A stretch of DNA of 43,800 nt from Lachnospiraceae bacterium UBA7110. GTDB taxonomy: Bacteria > Bacillota > Clostridia > Lachnospirales > Lachnospiraceae. The DNA is taken from positions 1 to 43,800 of the forward strand of contig DKYC01000028.1 in NCBI GenBank assembly GCA_002492295.1, given 5' to 3'. Positions within the stretch are counted from its first letter, which is position 1; each line of letters opens with the position of its first letter. A program made the position numbers and the translations under genes. Below are positions 15,053-23,310 of the stretch, one piece after another. Below the pieces are notes generated by a model. The model was not told the DNA's origin. It did no database searches and saw only the letters and a list, made by a program, of their open reading frames with translations.

Positions 15053-15990
15053 ACGGATTTGATGTAAAGGAAACGATGGCACAAATTCATATCTCAGGGG
15101 AGATGCAGGAGGAGATTATTGTGAATATTCAAAAGCAGATGGAAAATGGGAAAAAGAAAACGTGGAATTGGAAAAAAACGGCGGGAGCTGCAGCGGCGTT
15201 TGTATTGGCGGCAGGTATTATCAGCGTTCCCGTGCAGGCAGTGGTAAGCAGTATTGTAAAAGACCGAATGGAAAACTATCCGCAGGAAGAAATAGAAGAA
15301 CTAAACGGAGTTATTCAAAGCCAGCATGTTGCCGCCGACGGCTTTTCAAGGGCATATTCTGACAGGGAAATGGAGCGGAGCAAAGTGCTTTGGAAGGAAT
15401 ACGAGAACGGAAAATTCCCCGAAAAAACCATTACGCAGGTGGCTGACGAAAATGCCGTGATACAAGGAACACTCTGCTACGTCAATGCGACAGGTTTCTT
15501 TCATCTGCCAAATGAGGAAATGACGGACGAAGAGCTTTTGGAGATTATTGATTTCGAGCATAAAATGGAATATGCGCTTATTACCTCAAACCATAAAACG
15601 CAGGAAGATTATGACGCAGAGGACAGGGCGGAAAAATCCCGTCTTGAGGAGAAGGTGCGCTTGGAAAACGGCATCAGCGGCGAACAGGCAGTCGAGATTG
15701 CAAAGAAAGCGATGGAAACCGATATTGGCGACAGAGGCGCAAAACTGGAGCTGCATGTGGACGGAGACGGCTGGGATTTATGCGATATAACAGACTGGAC
15801 CGAATATAATAACAGAGGTGAAATTGCATATTTTATCCAGTTTGACAACACAAACTCCCCGAATGTCAAGGAATTAAGCGATATGGCAAGCTATCATTGT
15901 GTGATTAATGCACTGGACGGAAGTATTTTGGATGCTTATGAATTTTTACCGGGCGATAACTGGGACGTCCCCATTTCTTATAAACATTAA
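15049..15990 (+). CDS. Putative membrane-bound anti-sigma factor
   Basis: A 313-aa protein with a short cytoplasmic N-terminus (1-42), one transmembrane helix (about 45-66, AGAAAAFVLAAGIISVPVQAVV) and an extracytoplasmic domain of about 240 residues. The latter is acidic and has two parts. One is a helical stretch with NEEMTDEELLEIIDFEHKMEYAL; the other, after ISGEQAVEIAKKAMETD, resembles a PepSY-like fold (DGDGWDLCDIT ... HCVINALDGSILDAYEF). No zinc-binding ZAS motif (HxxxCxxC) is seen. Role inferred from coupling to the sigma gene: it would hold the sigma factor at the membrane until a signal releases it. Confidence 0.7.
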   Translation: MNGFDVKETMAQIHISGEMQEEIIVNIQKQMENGKKKTWNWKKTAGAAAAFVLAAGIISVPVQAVVSSIVKDRMENYPQEEIEELNGVIQSQHVAADGFSRAYSDREMERSKVLWKEYENGKFPEKTITQVADENAVIQGTLCYVNATGFFHLPNEEMTDEELLEIIDFEHKMEYALITSNHKTQEDYDAEDRAEKSRLEEKVRLENGISGEQAVEIAKKAMETDIGDRGAKLELHVDGDGWDLCDITDWTEYNNRGEIAYFIQFDNTNSPNVKELSDMASYHCVINALDGSILDAYEFLPGDNWDVPISYKH

Positions 15991-16051
15991 TATTTGTAAA
16001 TATTCAGTACAAATCACCTTCGGTAATGGATTTTTGCAGCCTAATACACAG

Positions 16052-16085
16052 CCAAAGCGCAAGGAGTTTCCCCGATGCGCTTTGG
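16052..16085 (+). terminator. Terminator between the convergent sigma operon and the next genes
   Basis: A 10-bp stem (16052-16061 with 16076-16085) has a 14-base loop and is followed on the plus strand by TTTGCTTACGTTCTT. It probably acts in both directions. Confidence 0.6.
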
Positions 16086-16126
16086 TTTGCTTACGTTCTT
16101 AACTCAAACCGCAGCTGCGGATTTAT

Positions 16127-16474
16127 TTAGTCCATATTTGTCATTAAAGAATCCTTTGATTTTTTCGCCAACAGCTTTTTGCGCATACACCAATAAACAA
16201 GTGCACCCGCAGGAAAGCCGACAACCAAATTCCGGGCGCCTGTACTGTAAACCTTAAGGGCAGACAGGACAAACCCATACACGCCCCCGCCCAGATGAAC
16301 GTTGTTCGGCACAATCTGTATCTGCAAACAGACAAACGCAATAGCCGCCACCAGCCATGCCCCGTACCACCGTGGACGTTTCCGAAAAATATCCGCCACA
16401 GTGACAAGAATGAAAAGATAGGACAGGATACAATAGATTAATAATCCCCATTGAAACGCGGAATTTGCCTTAAT
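16127..16474 (-). CDS. Small membrane protein with a probable ATT start
   Basis: A 115-aa hydrophobic protein with about three or four transmembrane helices: WGLLIYCILSYLFILVTVADIF, YGAWLVAAIAFVCLQIQIVP and ARNLVVGFPAGALVYWCM, then a Lys-rich tail KKLLAKKSKDS. The hydrophobic frame has no ATG, GTG or TTG before the first helix. The only well-placed candidate is ATT at 16474-16472. GGAGG (complement of 16485-16489) lies 10 bases upstream, and the ATT overlaps the stop of the upstream gene (ATTAA). So it is either an ATT-initiated, coupled gene or a gene that lost its ATG. Function unknown. Confidence 0.5.
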   Translation of the reverse strand: MKANSAFQWGLLIYCILSYLFILVTVADIFRKRPRWYGAWLVAAIAFVCLQIQIVPNNVHLGGGVYGFVLSALKVYSTGARNLVVGFPAGALVYWCMRKKLLAKKSKDSLMTNMD

Positions 16475-16997
16475 AGTTGTGAAACCTCCGCAACCGAATA
16501 TTCCCGCGTGAGCGCTGCCAATGATTATCTGACAAAACTTTGCCAAACGTCTCCAGCTCTTCGTCTGACAAAACTTTATCAAACTCCAATTCTTTATCCT
16601 CGAAGTATTCTTCCCACTTGGAAAAATCCTCAATATTCTTTCCTGTGATGTACCCTTGCGCCATCGCATCCATAATTTCCATATACATCTGTGCATCGTC
16701 AATCGAATATAAAATCGCCCAATCCCTTGACGTATCAGTATCATCCATATACTCCATCCCGTTACATGCAATCATCAGAATTCCATTCGGCGTGCGCACT
16801 GCATTTCCTGCTGCCTCCGCCTGCGCAAACCCCATAGCTACACCGCTTGTTTTCACCAAATTCGGATATGTTTTCTGATATAAATCCGCCAACTCCTGTA
16901 GCTTTTTTAACTGCTGCCTGTCGCTGACCATAAGCCATGAGCCGTTATTCTCGCTGCCCTTGACCTTTAGGCACTCTATTCCCGTAAATGCCCTCAA
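16470..16997 (-). CDS. Unknown protein, N-terminus possibly frameshifted
   Basis: The clear coding part reads WLMVSDRQQLKKLQELADLY and KTYPNLVKTSGVAMGFAQAE, then a Met/Asp-rich middle with WAILYSIDDAQMYMEIMDAM, then an acidic C-terminus. It looks like a secreted or phage-type 'YPxL' small protein seen beside similar genes in Lachnospiraceae, but I cannot name the family. In this frame the only starts are TTG 16997 or the internal ATG of MVSDRQQ. In another frame ATG 17019 gives MNIQFNHFEGIYGNRV, which resembles the N-terminus of the next upstream gene (MGMNINTNMMTAYFP). A single-base frameshift near 16950 would join them. Confidence 0.55.
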   Translation of the reverse strand: MRAFTGIECLKVKGSENNGSWLMVSDRQQLKKLQELADLYQKTYPNLVKTSGVAMGFAQAEAAGNAVRTPNGILMIACNGMEYMDDTDTSRDWAILYSIDDAQMYMEIMDAMAQGYITGKNIEDFSKWEEYFEDKELEFDKVLSDEELETFGKVLSDNHWQRSRGNIRLRRFHNY

Positions 16998-17032
16998 AAT
17001 GATTAAATTGAATGTTCATACACATTACCCCG

Positions 17033-17635
17033 TCAGCCTTGTTTAGTCAGAAAATCCCAAAACGGTCTGTAATGCCAATATCCTTCAAAATTACCTGCTT
17101 CATATTGCGTATGCATTGCGTCCGCCAACTGATTTACCCAGTCGTTTTTCGCAAATAAATCCTCATAGCTCCTCTCATCCATTCCGTGCTGATTCATTGC
17201 CGAGCTTGTAAATGAAGACTGTGCGCTCGGGCACTCCTTGGTATCCGTCAAATGACTGGTATATGCAAACATATCAATATAATCGCTGTTTCGCGGATTA
17301 ACCTTTGACACATCCACCATGCGCTCCGTCGCATTTCCGTCCTTGTCCCAAATTTTCACTTTATACACAGGATTCTCCGCATCAAAATCCTTCGGCTTAT
17401 AAACCGTCACCGAATGGTCCGCTCCGCACATTGCTCCGATTGCCTCTCCGTCCTGCTCATTGGAAATATGAAGCACAAACCCGCCGCCTGTGCTCTGCGT
17501 TTTCTGTGCTGTATTGGAAACCTGTTGCGCATCTGTATTCTTTGTTTCACCTAATTTCTGCTGTGTTATCCCCATTCTATATCCCATTTTCGGAAAATAC
17601 GCCGTCATCATGTTTGTATTAATATTCATACCCAT
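17033..17635 (-). CDS. Unknown 200-aa protein
   Basis: Starts MGMNINTNMMTAYFPKMGY with GGAGG seven bases upstream. After a Gln/Thr-rich linker there is a compact core FVLHISNEQDGEAIGAMCG and VYKVKIWDKDGNATERMVDV, then SDYIDMFAYTSHL, and a C-terminal part ending YWHYRPFWDFLTKQG. No signal peptide or membrane helix is visible. I do not recognise a family. It is the first of three same-direction genes (17635 to 16127) and its N-terminus resembles the out-of-frame N-terminus of the following gene, so the two may be related copies. Confidence 0.7.
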   Translation of the reverse strand: MGMNINTNMMTAYFPKMGYRMGITQQKLGETKNTDAQQVSNTAQKTQSTGGGFVLHISNEQDGEAIGAMCGADHSVTVYKPKDFDAENPVYKVKIWDKDGNATERMVDVSKVNPRNSDYIDMFAYTSHLTDTKECPSAQSSFTSSAMNQHGMDERSYEDLFAKNDWVNQLADAMHTQYEAGNFEGYWHYRPFWDFLTKQG

Positions 17636-17733
17636 TATTAATCCTCCATTTTCATATATCCCGATTGGCGACCCCTCTGTCAGTCAGAGCCGCCCCTGCC
17701 CCCTTACAATAAGTCCGGGCATTTCAAACCGTT

Positions 17734-18132
17734 TTACACACCAGGCACACCACCGTTTCGCAAATAATTCTGATATGCCTGTGCAAACATCCGATACTTT
17801 TTCTTCGCCATATGAACCCTGTCTCCGTTCATAAGCGTTATGCTGTCACTTCCATACTCCGCAATATACGCCATATTTACAAGATACGCCCGATGGCACC
17901 GGTAAAAATTCTCGCCAAGCCGTTCTTCGAGCCTCTCCATCGTCGCGTATATCTCGATACTCTCCGCCGCATTCACAATATGTATTTCCACTTTCTTCGC
18001 CCTGCTCTCAATATACAGGATATCAGCCTGATTGAGCATAAGCTTCTTTTTTCTGATAAACAATCCCCTCCTTTCTGTCGTGTTGCCGGTTTGCTCTGTC
18101 ATACTGTCGTCATTTCCGACAAATGCATCCAA
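17734..18132 (-). CDS. LytTR-type DNA-binding regulator
   Basis: A 132-aa protein that is essentially one LytTR domain. After a short N-terminal tail it has GLFIRKKKLMLNQADILYIESRAKKVEIHI, ERLEERLGENFYRCHRAYLVN and YIAEYGSDSITLMNGDRVHMAKKKY. There is no receiver domain, so it is not a classical two-component regulator. The start is TTG, 9 bases after AAGGAGGGGG. About 100 bases separate it from the downstream unknown gene at 17635, which it may control or be co-transcribed with. Its signal is unknown. Confidence 0.88.
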   Translation of the reverse strand: MDAFVGNDDSMTEQTGNTTERRGLFIRKKKLMLNQADILYIESRAKKVEIHIVNAAESIEIYATMERLEERLGENFYRCHRAYLVNMAYIAEYGSDSITLMNGDRVHMAKKKYRMFAQAYQNYLRNGGVPGV

Positions 18133-18239
18133 AGTTCGTCACCCCCTCCTTTAGCATTTGTCTATTATATCGGAAATTTTTCCTCATTTTTCAGACATAT
18201 GGAACGAAACGACTATTTTTCGGGAACGAAAAGCAAATG

Positions 18240-18263
18240 AAAAAGAGGCAGCAGCCTCTTTTC
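18240..18263 (-). terminator. Terminator of the GH28 gene
   Basis: A 9-bp stem (18241-18249 with 18254-18262) with a 4-base loop, followed on the minus strand by a T5 run. It lies between the GH28 stop and the LytTR gene. Confidence 0.75.
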
Positions 18264-18305
18264 ATGTAAAAATGTCTTTATTCCTCCTGGTTAATAAAAA
18301 ACAGT

Positions 18306-19682
18306 TTATATTTTCCCGGTCTGTATTCTTCCGCAATTCACAATTTTTTTCTCAACATCCGCCACAATTGATGAATTTTCAATCACAATATTATCAATTA
18401 CCGGCTGCCCGCCATGTTCCCCGACAATCTCAAATGCGCTAAGGTCAATCCCCTCCGCCTTTAAGCCGTATTCCGCACCGCTGCAGGTAATGTTCTTCAA
18501 GGTAATATTCCTAAAATACGGTATATCCTCTGCTTTTATCACTTTCGATTTTTCCTCTGACTCACGGTAATCAAGCACATACCCCATTGTAAAAATAATC
18601 GCTTCCTTCTCAATATTCATCATCTGTATGCCATCAAGCGTAATATCCTCAACCACACCGCCTCTGCCAACTGCTGACTTAAAACGGATACCCACATCTG
18701 TCCCAATAAATGTACAGTTTTTAACCTCTACATTCCGCACACCGCGCGACATCTCGCTTCCAACCACAAAACCGCCATGACCATGGTAAACCGTACAGTC
18801 ACTAATCCGCACATCCTGCGTCGGAACTTTAATTTCCCTTGCTTTTTCACCTTTTCCCGATTTCATGCAAATCGCGTCATCACCCACATCAAATGTTGTC
18901 CCCGTAATCTCCGCATACCGGCAGGACTCCAAATCAAGCCCGTCCCCATTCTGTGCATAATAAGGGTTTCTGATATTCGCATTCTTAATTGTCACATGTT
19001 CACAAAAACAAGGATGCAGATTCCACGCGGGCGAATTTTGCAGCGTAACATTTTCTATCAGAATATGGTCGCACTGATACAGGCGCACCATTACAGGACG
19101 GAAGAAATCCCAGTATCTTTGCGCCGTATCAAGATTTTCCATTTCCGCTGATTTTTGTTTACTCTTATTCCATCCGTCAAAGCTTGTCTTTGATGGCAGC
19201 CAAATCTGACCATCCTTTTCAGTCACAGTATAAGAAGACTTTTTAAGCAGCTCCTCCCACTGTCGCTGCGTCATTTTAAACTGCTTAATCGGACGCCAAA
19301 GCTGCCCGTTTCCATCAATTGTTCCCGTTCCCGTAATTGCAATATTCGTCGCATTTTCCGCCGTAATTGGAGACTTTGCACGGATGCACTCCATCCCCTC
19401 AAAATCCGAGATGTAAAGAGGGTATTCCTCCTCTTTTTTATCAAACAGCAAAACCGCGCCGTTCTCCAAATGCAAATCAATATTGGACTTCAAATCTACC
19501 GGTCCCGTCAGCCAAATACCCGCCGGAACAACCACCCTTCCGCCGCCATCCGCATTTGCTTTTGCGACTGCCGCGTTAATCGCCCCCGTATTCGACTCCG
19601 TCCCGCCGTTTACCGCGCCAAAATCCTTAATATTATATTCCCTGTCAGGTATTTTTGGTAACTCAACCGTAAAATTTTTCAT
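18306..19682 (-). CDS. Glycoside hydrolase family 28 (polygalacturonase-type)
   Basis: A right-handed beta-helix hydrolase acting on galacturonic-acid oligomers. The N-terminus REYNIKDFGAVNGGTESNTGAINAAV and VVVPAGIWLTGPVDLKSNIDLHL are GH28 hallmarks. The active-site motifs are NGDGLD (D247), GDDAICMKSG (D268, D269), GHGGFVVGSE (H302) and GIRFKS. At 458 aa with no signal peptide it should be cytoplasmic and work on imported oligosaccharides, as exo-type GH28 enzymes of gut Clostridia do. A weak promoter (TTGTAT-17-TACGAT) lies about 110-140 bases upstream. No other pectin genes are nearby. Confidence 0.93.
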   Translation of the reverse strand: MKNFTVELPKIPDREYNIKDFGAVNGGTESNTGAINAAVAKANADGGGRVVVPAGIWLTGPVDLKSNIDLHLENGAVLLFDKKEEEYPLYISDFEGMECIRAKSPITAENATNIAITGTGTIDGNGQLWRPIKQFKMTQRQWEELLKKSSYTVTEKDGQIWLPSKTSFDGWNKSKQKSAEMENLDTAQRYWDFFRPVMVRLYQCDHILIENVTLQNSPAWNLHPCFCEHVTIKNANIRNPYYAQNGDGLDLESCRYAEITGTTFDVGDDAICMKSGKGEKAREIKVPTQDVRISDCTVYHGHGGFVVGSEMSRGVRNVEVKNCTFIGTDVGIRFKSAVGRGGVVEDITLDGIQMMNIEKEAIIFTMGYVLDYRESEEKSKVIKAEDIPYFRNITLKNITCSGAEYGLKAEGIDLSAFEIVGEHGGQPVIDNIVIENSSIVADVEKKIVNCGRIQTGKI

Positions 19683-19857
19683 CTTGTATTACGCTCCTTC
19701 CCCAATAACAGCCGATACATAAAATTGTATATACCGTCATATGTATTCCCTGTATTCAGGTGATTTTTCGTTTTCATCGTATCATTTTTTTGCTGTAAAT
19801 ACAAGCTTGTTCTTTTGCGTGCATTACCTTACATTACCTGTCACAAAAAACCCATCC

Positions 19858-21333
19858 CTAATAATACGTAAAGCAGCTCCTCCCAAACCGCAGCGTATCC
19901 CCCGGTGCAAGCGGAACCGGAGTATGAATGGCAATCATTTCCCCATTACGCACTGTCCCGTTTGTGGAATTTAAATCACAGACGCACACTTTTCCATCAT
20001 GCTCCTCAAACCGCGCATGCATTTTACTGACCGCATTATCATTAATAATGAAATCCGAAACCCCGCCAAGTTTCCCTACCGTCAAAGGCAGGCAGTCAAG
20101 CGGCACATTGACCTTTCGCCCATTCACCCTGCCGCGAAGAACACGTTCCTCTACTGCACTGTTTCCAAGACAGACCGTCTCACTCGAATATGGCAGAGAA
20201 ATGTCCTCTTCATAATCTGCTGCACAAGGTACATTCCTGTTATTCCCTTTTAATGTTAAACCATTATCAATATCTCTTCTTATTACCTCTCCATATGCGT
20301 TGTCTTCGTCTTCCTCACAATCCTCATTCAGCGCCTCAATTTCCCTGCCCTGTCTCACCGTCTTCACATAGCATGCAAAAAACAATACCGCTGCCACAAG
20401 CGCCATTGCCACGGCCCCATACATATAAAGCTCATTATCACCGCTTAATTTATAATATTTCAATACCCGCGCACCAACAATAACAGCCCCCGCGCAAAGC
20501 GCCACAAACACACAAAAAATACCTCCTACAAGTTCCTTTATACTTCCCTTTTTACATTGTATGTCCCGGTCCTCTTCCTCTTCACACACATTATAACTGT
20601 TTGCAGTAAAATGATTACAGTCCTCTTTTAACAATCCGTTTTCCAATATCCTATTATCCAATATTGCGGCATTCTCTTCCGCGGTAAAATGGAATTCCCG
20701 TTCTCTTTCCTTATGGTATTGCGTCTTATGGCAATCTTCTCTGCCCGAAGTATCATCACCCGCCGCACATTCCATAAACCTGCGTATTTCATTGAGCACA
20801 TAATTCTGATTTCTGGTATACCGGTACACCTGGTACCCAAGCATCACTGCCTGCTCATCCGTATGGTCAATATGCGCCAATAATTCATCGACAAACTCCA
20901 TAAAAGAGATTCTCACATCCCCCGTATAATTTGGATAGCACACAAAATAAGGCTCCATGCTTTCTACATTCACATAAATAAATTCTGACTTCATCACAAT
21001 CTGCTCACCGTCCAGCAAAAATTCCTCAAGCCTGTCAAACAAATCCACACATCCCAAAAGTACGGCTCGAAGCTCCCGGTATTTCAATTCATTTTTCTCA
21101 ATCAGTCTGTCCAAAGACTGTAGGGAATTAATTTCGTAATAATACCTGCTCTCCCCATTCACCTGCCTGTGCGTTATCGGCAAAAGCCCCTGTATTTTAT
21201 TTTCCAAAAGCATTCTCACCCGGTAATCCCGGCTGCCGTCTTTCGCGGTTCCAAAAAAATCACATTGATAAAGTACCATATAATTATGGTTCATATTCCG
21301 CTCATAACTTACCGATGGAATATTTTCCCTCAT
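19858..21333 (-). CDS. FHA-domain protein with DUF6382-like N-terminus, end of Tad operon
   Basis: A 491-aa protein. The N-terminal ~200 residues (MVLYQCDFFG, GLLPITHRQVNG, SEFIYVNVES, YTGDVRISFMEFVDELLAHID) match the DUF6382 type seen with Tad loci. An acidic linker follows, then two transmembrane helices (about 270-325). The C-terminal FHA domain (about 405-485) has VGKLGGVSDFIIND, NAVSKMHARFEEH and DLNSTNGTVRNGE, the phosphothreonine-binding core. The cell probably uses it to link pilus assembly to a Ser/Thr kinase, but no kinase is in the window. It lies 21 bases after tadE, so it is the last gene of the pilus operon. Confidence 0.88.
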   Translation of the reverse strand: MRENIPSVSYERNMNHNYMVLYQCDFFGTAKDGSRDYRVRMLLENKIQGLLPITHRQVNGESRYYYEINSLQSLDRLIEKNELKYRELRAVLLGCVDLFDRLEEFLLDGEQIVMKSEFIYVNVESMEPYFVCYPNYTGDVRISFMEFVDELLAHIDHTDEQAVMLGYQVYRYTRNQNYVLNEIRRFMECAAGDDTSGREDCHKTQYHKEREREFHFTAEENAAILDNRILENGLLKEDCNHFTANSYNVCEEEEDRDIQCKKGSIKELVGGIFCVFVALCAGAVIVGARVLKYYKLSGDNELYMYGAVAMALVAAVLFFACYVKTVRQGREIEALNEDCEEDEDNAYGEVIRRDIDNGLTLKGNNRNVPCAADYEEDISLPYSSETVCLGNSAVEERVLRGRVNGRKVNVPLDCLPLTVGKLGGVSDFIINDNAVSKMHARFEEHDGKVCVCDLNSTNGTVRNGEMIAIHTPVPLAPGDTLRFGRSCFTYY

Positions 21334-21354
21334 GTTTTTTCCTCCCCTTTTTTG

Positions 21355-21855
21355 TTACTCTTCCTCTATGTCCGCTTTTGCCGCAGGCTCTTTCTTTTCC
21401 TTGTTCCTTTCATTTATCAGCCCATTTATCACCCTGCAGCTTCGAATTGTTCTCGTCTGCCTGCACCGTCTTGCTTCACCATTAATATCAAGTGCCAAAT
21501 CAGTCCCTGATACATACTCGCAAAGCCACCCCATCAGGGGCATATTTACCACGCAATGGTACCTGACAGTCACAAAATCCGCGGAAACTGACACATCATA
21601 TTGAAAGTCATGCATTGCAAAAAGCTTTTCCTCCACAAGTCTGCCTGCTGCCTCATACGTACTTAAATATGCCTCCTGCGCACTTTTAATGTGATTTCCC
21701 GTTCCACGCAGCGCCGCCTCATATGCACTCTGCTCCAAAACACATCTGTCATAACTGTAAAACGCAAGAAATATCATCATTACTGTAAACAAAAGCACCA
21801 TTGGAAAAATAAGCGCCGCCTCCACCGTAAAATAACCATTTTCTCTTTTTTCCAT
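21355..21855 (-). CDS. TadE-type minor pseudopilin
   Basis: A 166-aa protein with the TadE signature: a short basic N-terminus, then GYFTVEAALIFPMVLLFTVMMIFLAFYSYDRCVLEQSAY. The conserved Glu five residues into the hydrophobic segment and a preceding Gly suit cleavage by a prepilin peptidase. The remainder is an extracellular domain and a charged tail rich in Lys/Glu. It is 11 bases after the second prepilin peptidase gene in the Tad operon. Minor pseudopilins of this kind are needed for fibre assembly or adhesion. Confidence 0.88.
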   Translation of the reverse strand: MEKRENGYFTVEAALIFPMVLLFTVMMIFLAFYSYDRCVLEQSAYEAALRGTGNHIKSAQEAYLSTYEAAGRLVEEKLFAMHDFQYDVSVSADFVTVRYHCVVNMPLMGWLCEYVSGTDLALDINGEARRCRQTRTIRSCRVINGLINERNKEKKEPAAKADIEEE

Positions 21856-21866
21856 ATCCGTTTACT

Positions 21867-22307
21867 TTACCCTGCCGCCGTTATACACATTACATACCCC
21901 GCAAACAGCGCAGGCAGAAACGGCAGCCTCGTATTTCTGTTTCCTTTTCGCAAAAGTAATATTATAACTGACACAAGTGTCATAATTATGGATGCAACAC
22001 ACACTGCAAAAAGGCACTTCCGAAATCCTAAAATTAAACCGATTGCAACAATTACAAACCCGTCGCCCCTGCCGATTTGCTCTCCGCCCATCATTGACAG
22101 ACCGACAGCACACAATCCAATCAGGGCACCCCCTGCAATGTCCCATAACCCAAATATTTGACTAATTAGCACTTTTACAGGCACTCCCGCCAAGCATACA
22201 ACAAATAATGCTACAATAATTCCTCTGCTGACGGTTCTGCTCTTCAAGTCCATAATACCCGCCACAAAAAGCAACAAACCTGCTGCCACTGTAATAACAA
22301 AAAACAT
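21867..22307 (-). CDS. Second A24-family prepilin peptidase (TadV/CpaA type)
   Basis: A 146-aa integral membrane aspartic protease, about five helices. The catalytic pair should be D in GIMDLKSR (residue about 20) and D in GRGDGF, the GxGD motif. It would cleave the leader of Flp/TadE-type pilins. It is shorter and more diverged than the peptidase at 29429, which has the standard MDLRFYKIPN and GAGDVK. Having both in one operon suggests different substrates. Confidence 0.85.
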   Translation of the reverse strand: MFFVITVAAGLLLFVAGIMDLKSRTVSRGIIVALFVVCLAGVPVKVLISQIFGLWDIAGGALIGLCAVGLSMMGGEQIGRGDGFVIVAIGLILGFRKCLFAVCVASIIMTLVSVIILLLRKGNRNTRLPFLPALFAGYVMCITAAG

Positions 22308-22354
22308 AATCTGCCTCCATTCCTGATAAACCTGACATAACGGTTAAAGCTTTG

Positions 22355-23290
22355 TCAGCCTCCGCACTTACTGCACTCCCCGCGCCCGCCAACCTGCGAT
22401 ATCGGCACTGCCAAAATAGTTCGCTTCAGCTTACTGCACTGAAGCGACGAATGATATCTTGTTCCGTAATCCGTAATATACACCACTCTTCTCTCCGTTC
22501 CTCCGCATTCCTCACAGGGGTAGTATTTTGCCCCGCCTTCATTTCGCTCGTGCTCCAAAAATGCCAAATCCACAGGCACTATGGAAAGTTTTAAATACGT
22601 ACAGGCTCTCGACCTGTGATAAACCGTACCGTCAGGTGTGATAAATACAATCTCCTCATCCGCGTCCCCATGCAGGAGCGCCGCCGCATTATCATATCCC
22701 GTCCACGCGCGCGTAAAAACACGGTTATACATTCTAAATTCACGAAATCCCACCACTGCCACAGGCGGCTTTACCGTATATGAAGCTATCAAATCAATAC
22801 AGTCGTCCTTCTCCAAAACGGATGAGCGAATCCAGTCAACCCGGGACGCACCGCCCTGAACCGGAGAATGCTCTAAATATTTTTCCCCAAGAATATCCTT
22901 CACACGCTTTGCCGCATATCCATAAGTAAGTCCAAGCGACTCCGCCTTCCCGACATCACCGTCAGAAAGCGCCTTATACTCATACGCGCACACCGCCATT
23001 TCCTTTGCCGTCATATGCATCGCCGCACTCATATTGCTTTGCAGCCTGTACAGCTCCAATATGGATGTGATATTCAGGAACGCAAACAGGAAAAACGGAA
23101 GTACAAACGCCGCCTCCACCGTCATACTTGCCCGCAGTCTCCCAAAGAGGCAAAATGACACCCTTTTCTGTACAGAAAACTTAATCAACACACTTTGAAA
23201 ATATTCCTTATGGTTTAACGCTTTTTTTATAAAGAGCATGCCTTCCCTCCTTTTTCTTATTCTCATTCTTCTGCCTGAAAAGAGCATCAT
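22355..23290 (-). CDS. TadE-like pseudopilin with two Cys-rich C-terminal repeats
   Basis: A 311-aa protein. A basic N-terminus is followed by SMTVEAAFVLPFFLFAFLNI (about 55-75), the TadE-type pseudopilin helix. The C-terminal 100 residues hold two copies of one module. Copy 1 has VYHRSRACTYLK then YYPCEECGG (H225, C230, C259, C262). Copy 2 has RYHSSLQCSKLKR then GECSKCGG (H280, C285, C306, C309). These look like small zinc-binding modules of the 'YHxxxCxxLK...CxxC' type found at the end of secreted nucleases. An ATG at 23239 with AAGGAGG is an alternative start to 23290, which also has GGGAGG. Confidence 0.82.
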   Translation of the reverse strand: MMLFSGRRMRIRKRREGMLFIKKALNHKEYFQSVLIKFSVQKRVSFCLFGRLRASMTVEAAFVLPFFLFAFLNITSILELYRLQSNMSAAMHMTAKEMAVCAYEYKALSDGDVGKAESLGLTYGYAAKRVKDILGEKYLEHSPVQGGASRVDWIRSSVLEKDDCIDLIASYTVKPPVAVVGFREFRMYNRVFTRAWTGYDNAAALLHGDADEEIVFITPDGTVYHRSRACTYLKLSIVPVDLAFLEHERNEGGAKYYPCEECGGTERRVVYITDYGTRYHSSLQCSKLKRTILAVPISQVGGRGECSKCGG

Positions 23291-23310
23291 TTCGCCTCCC
23301 TGCCTCTTGT

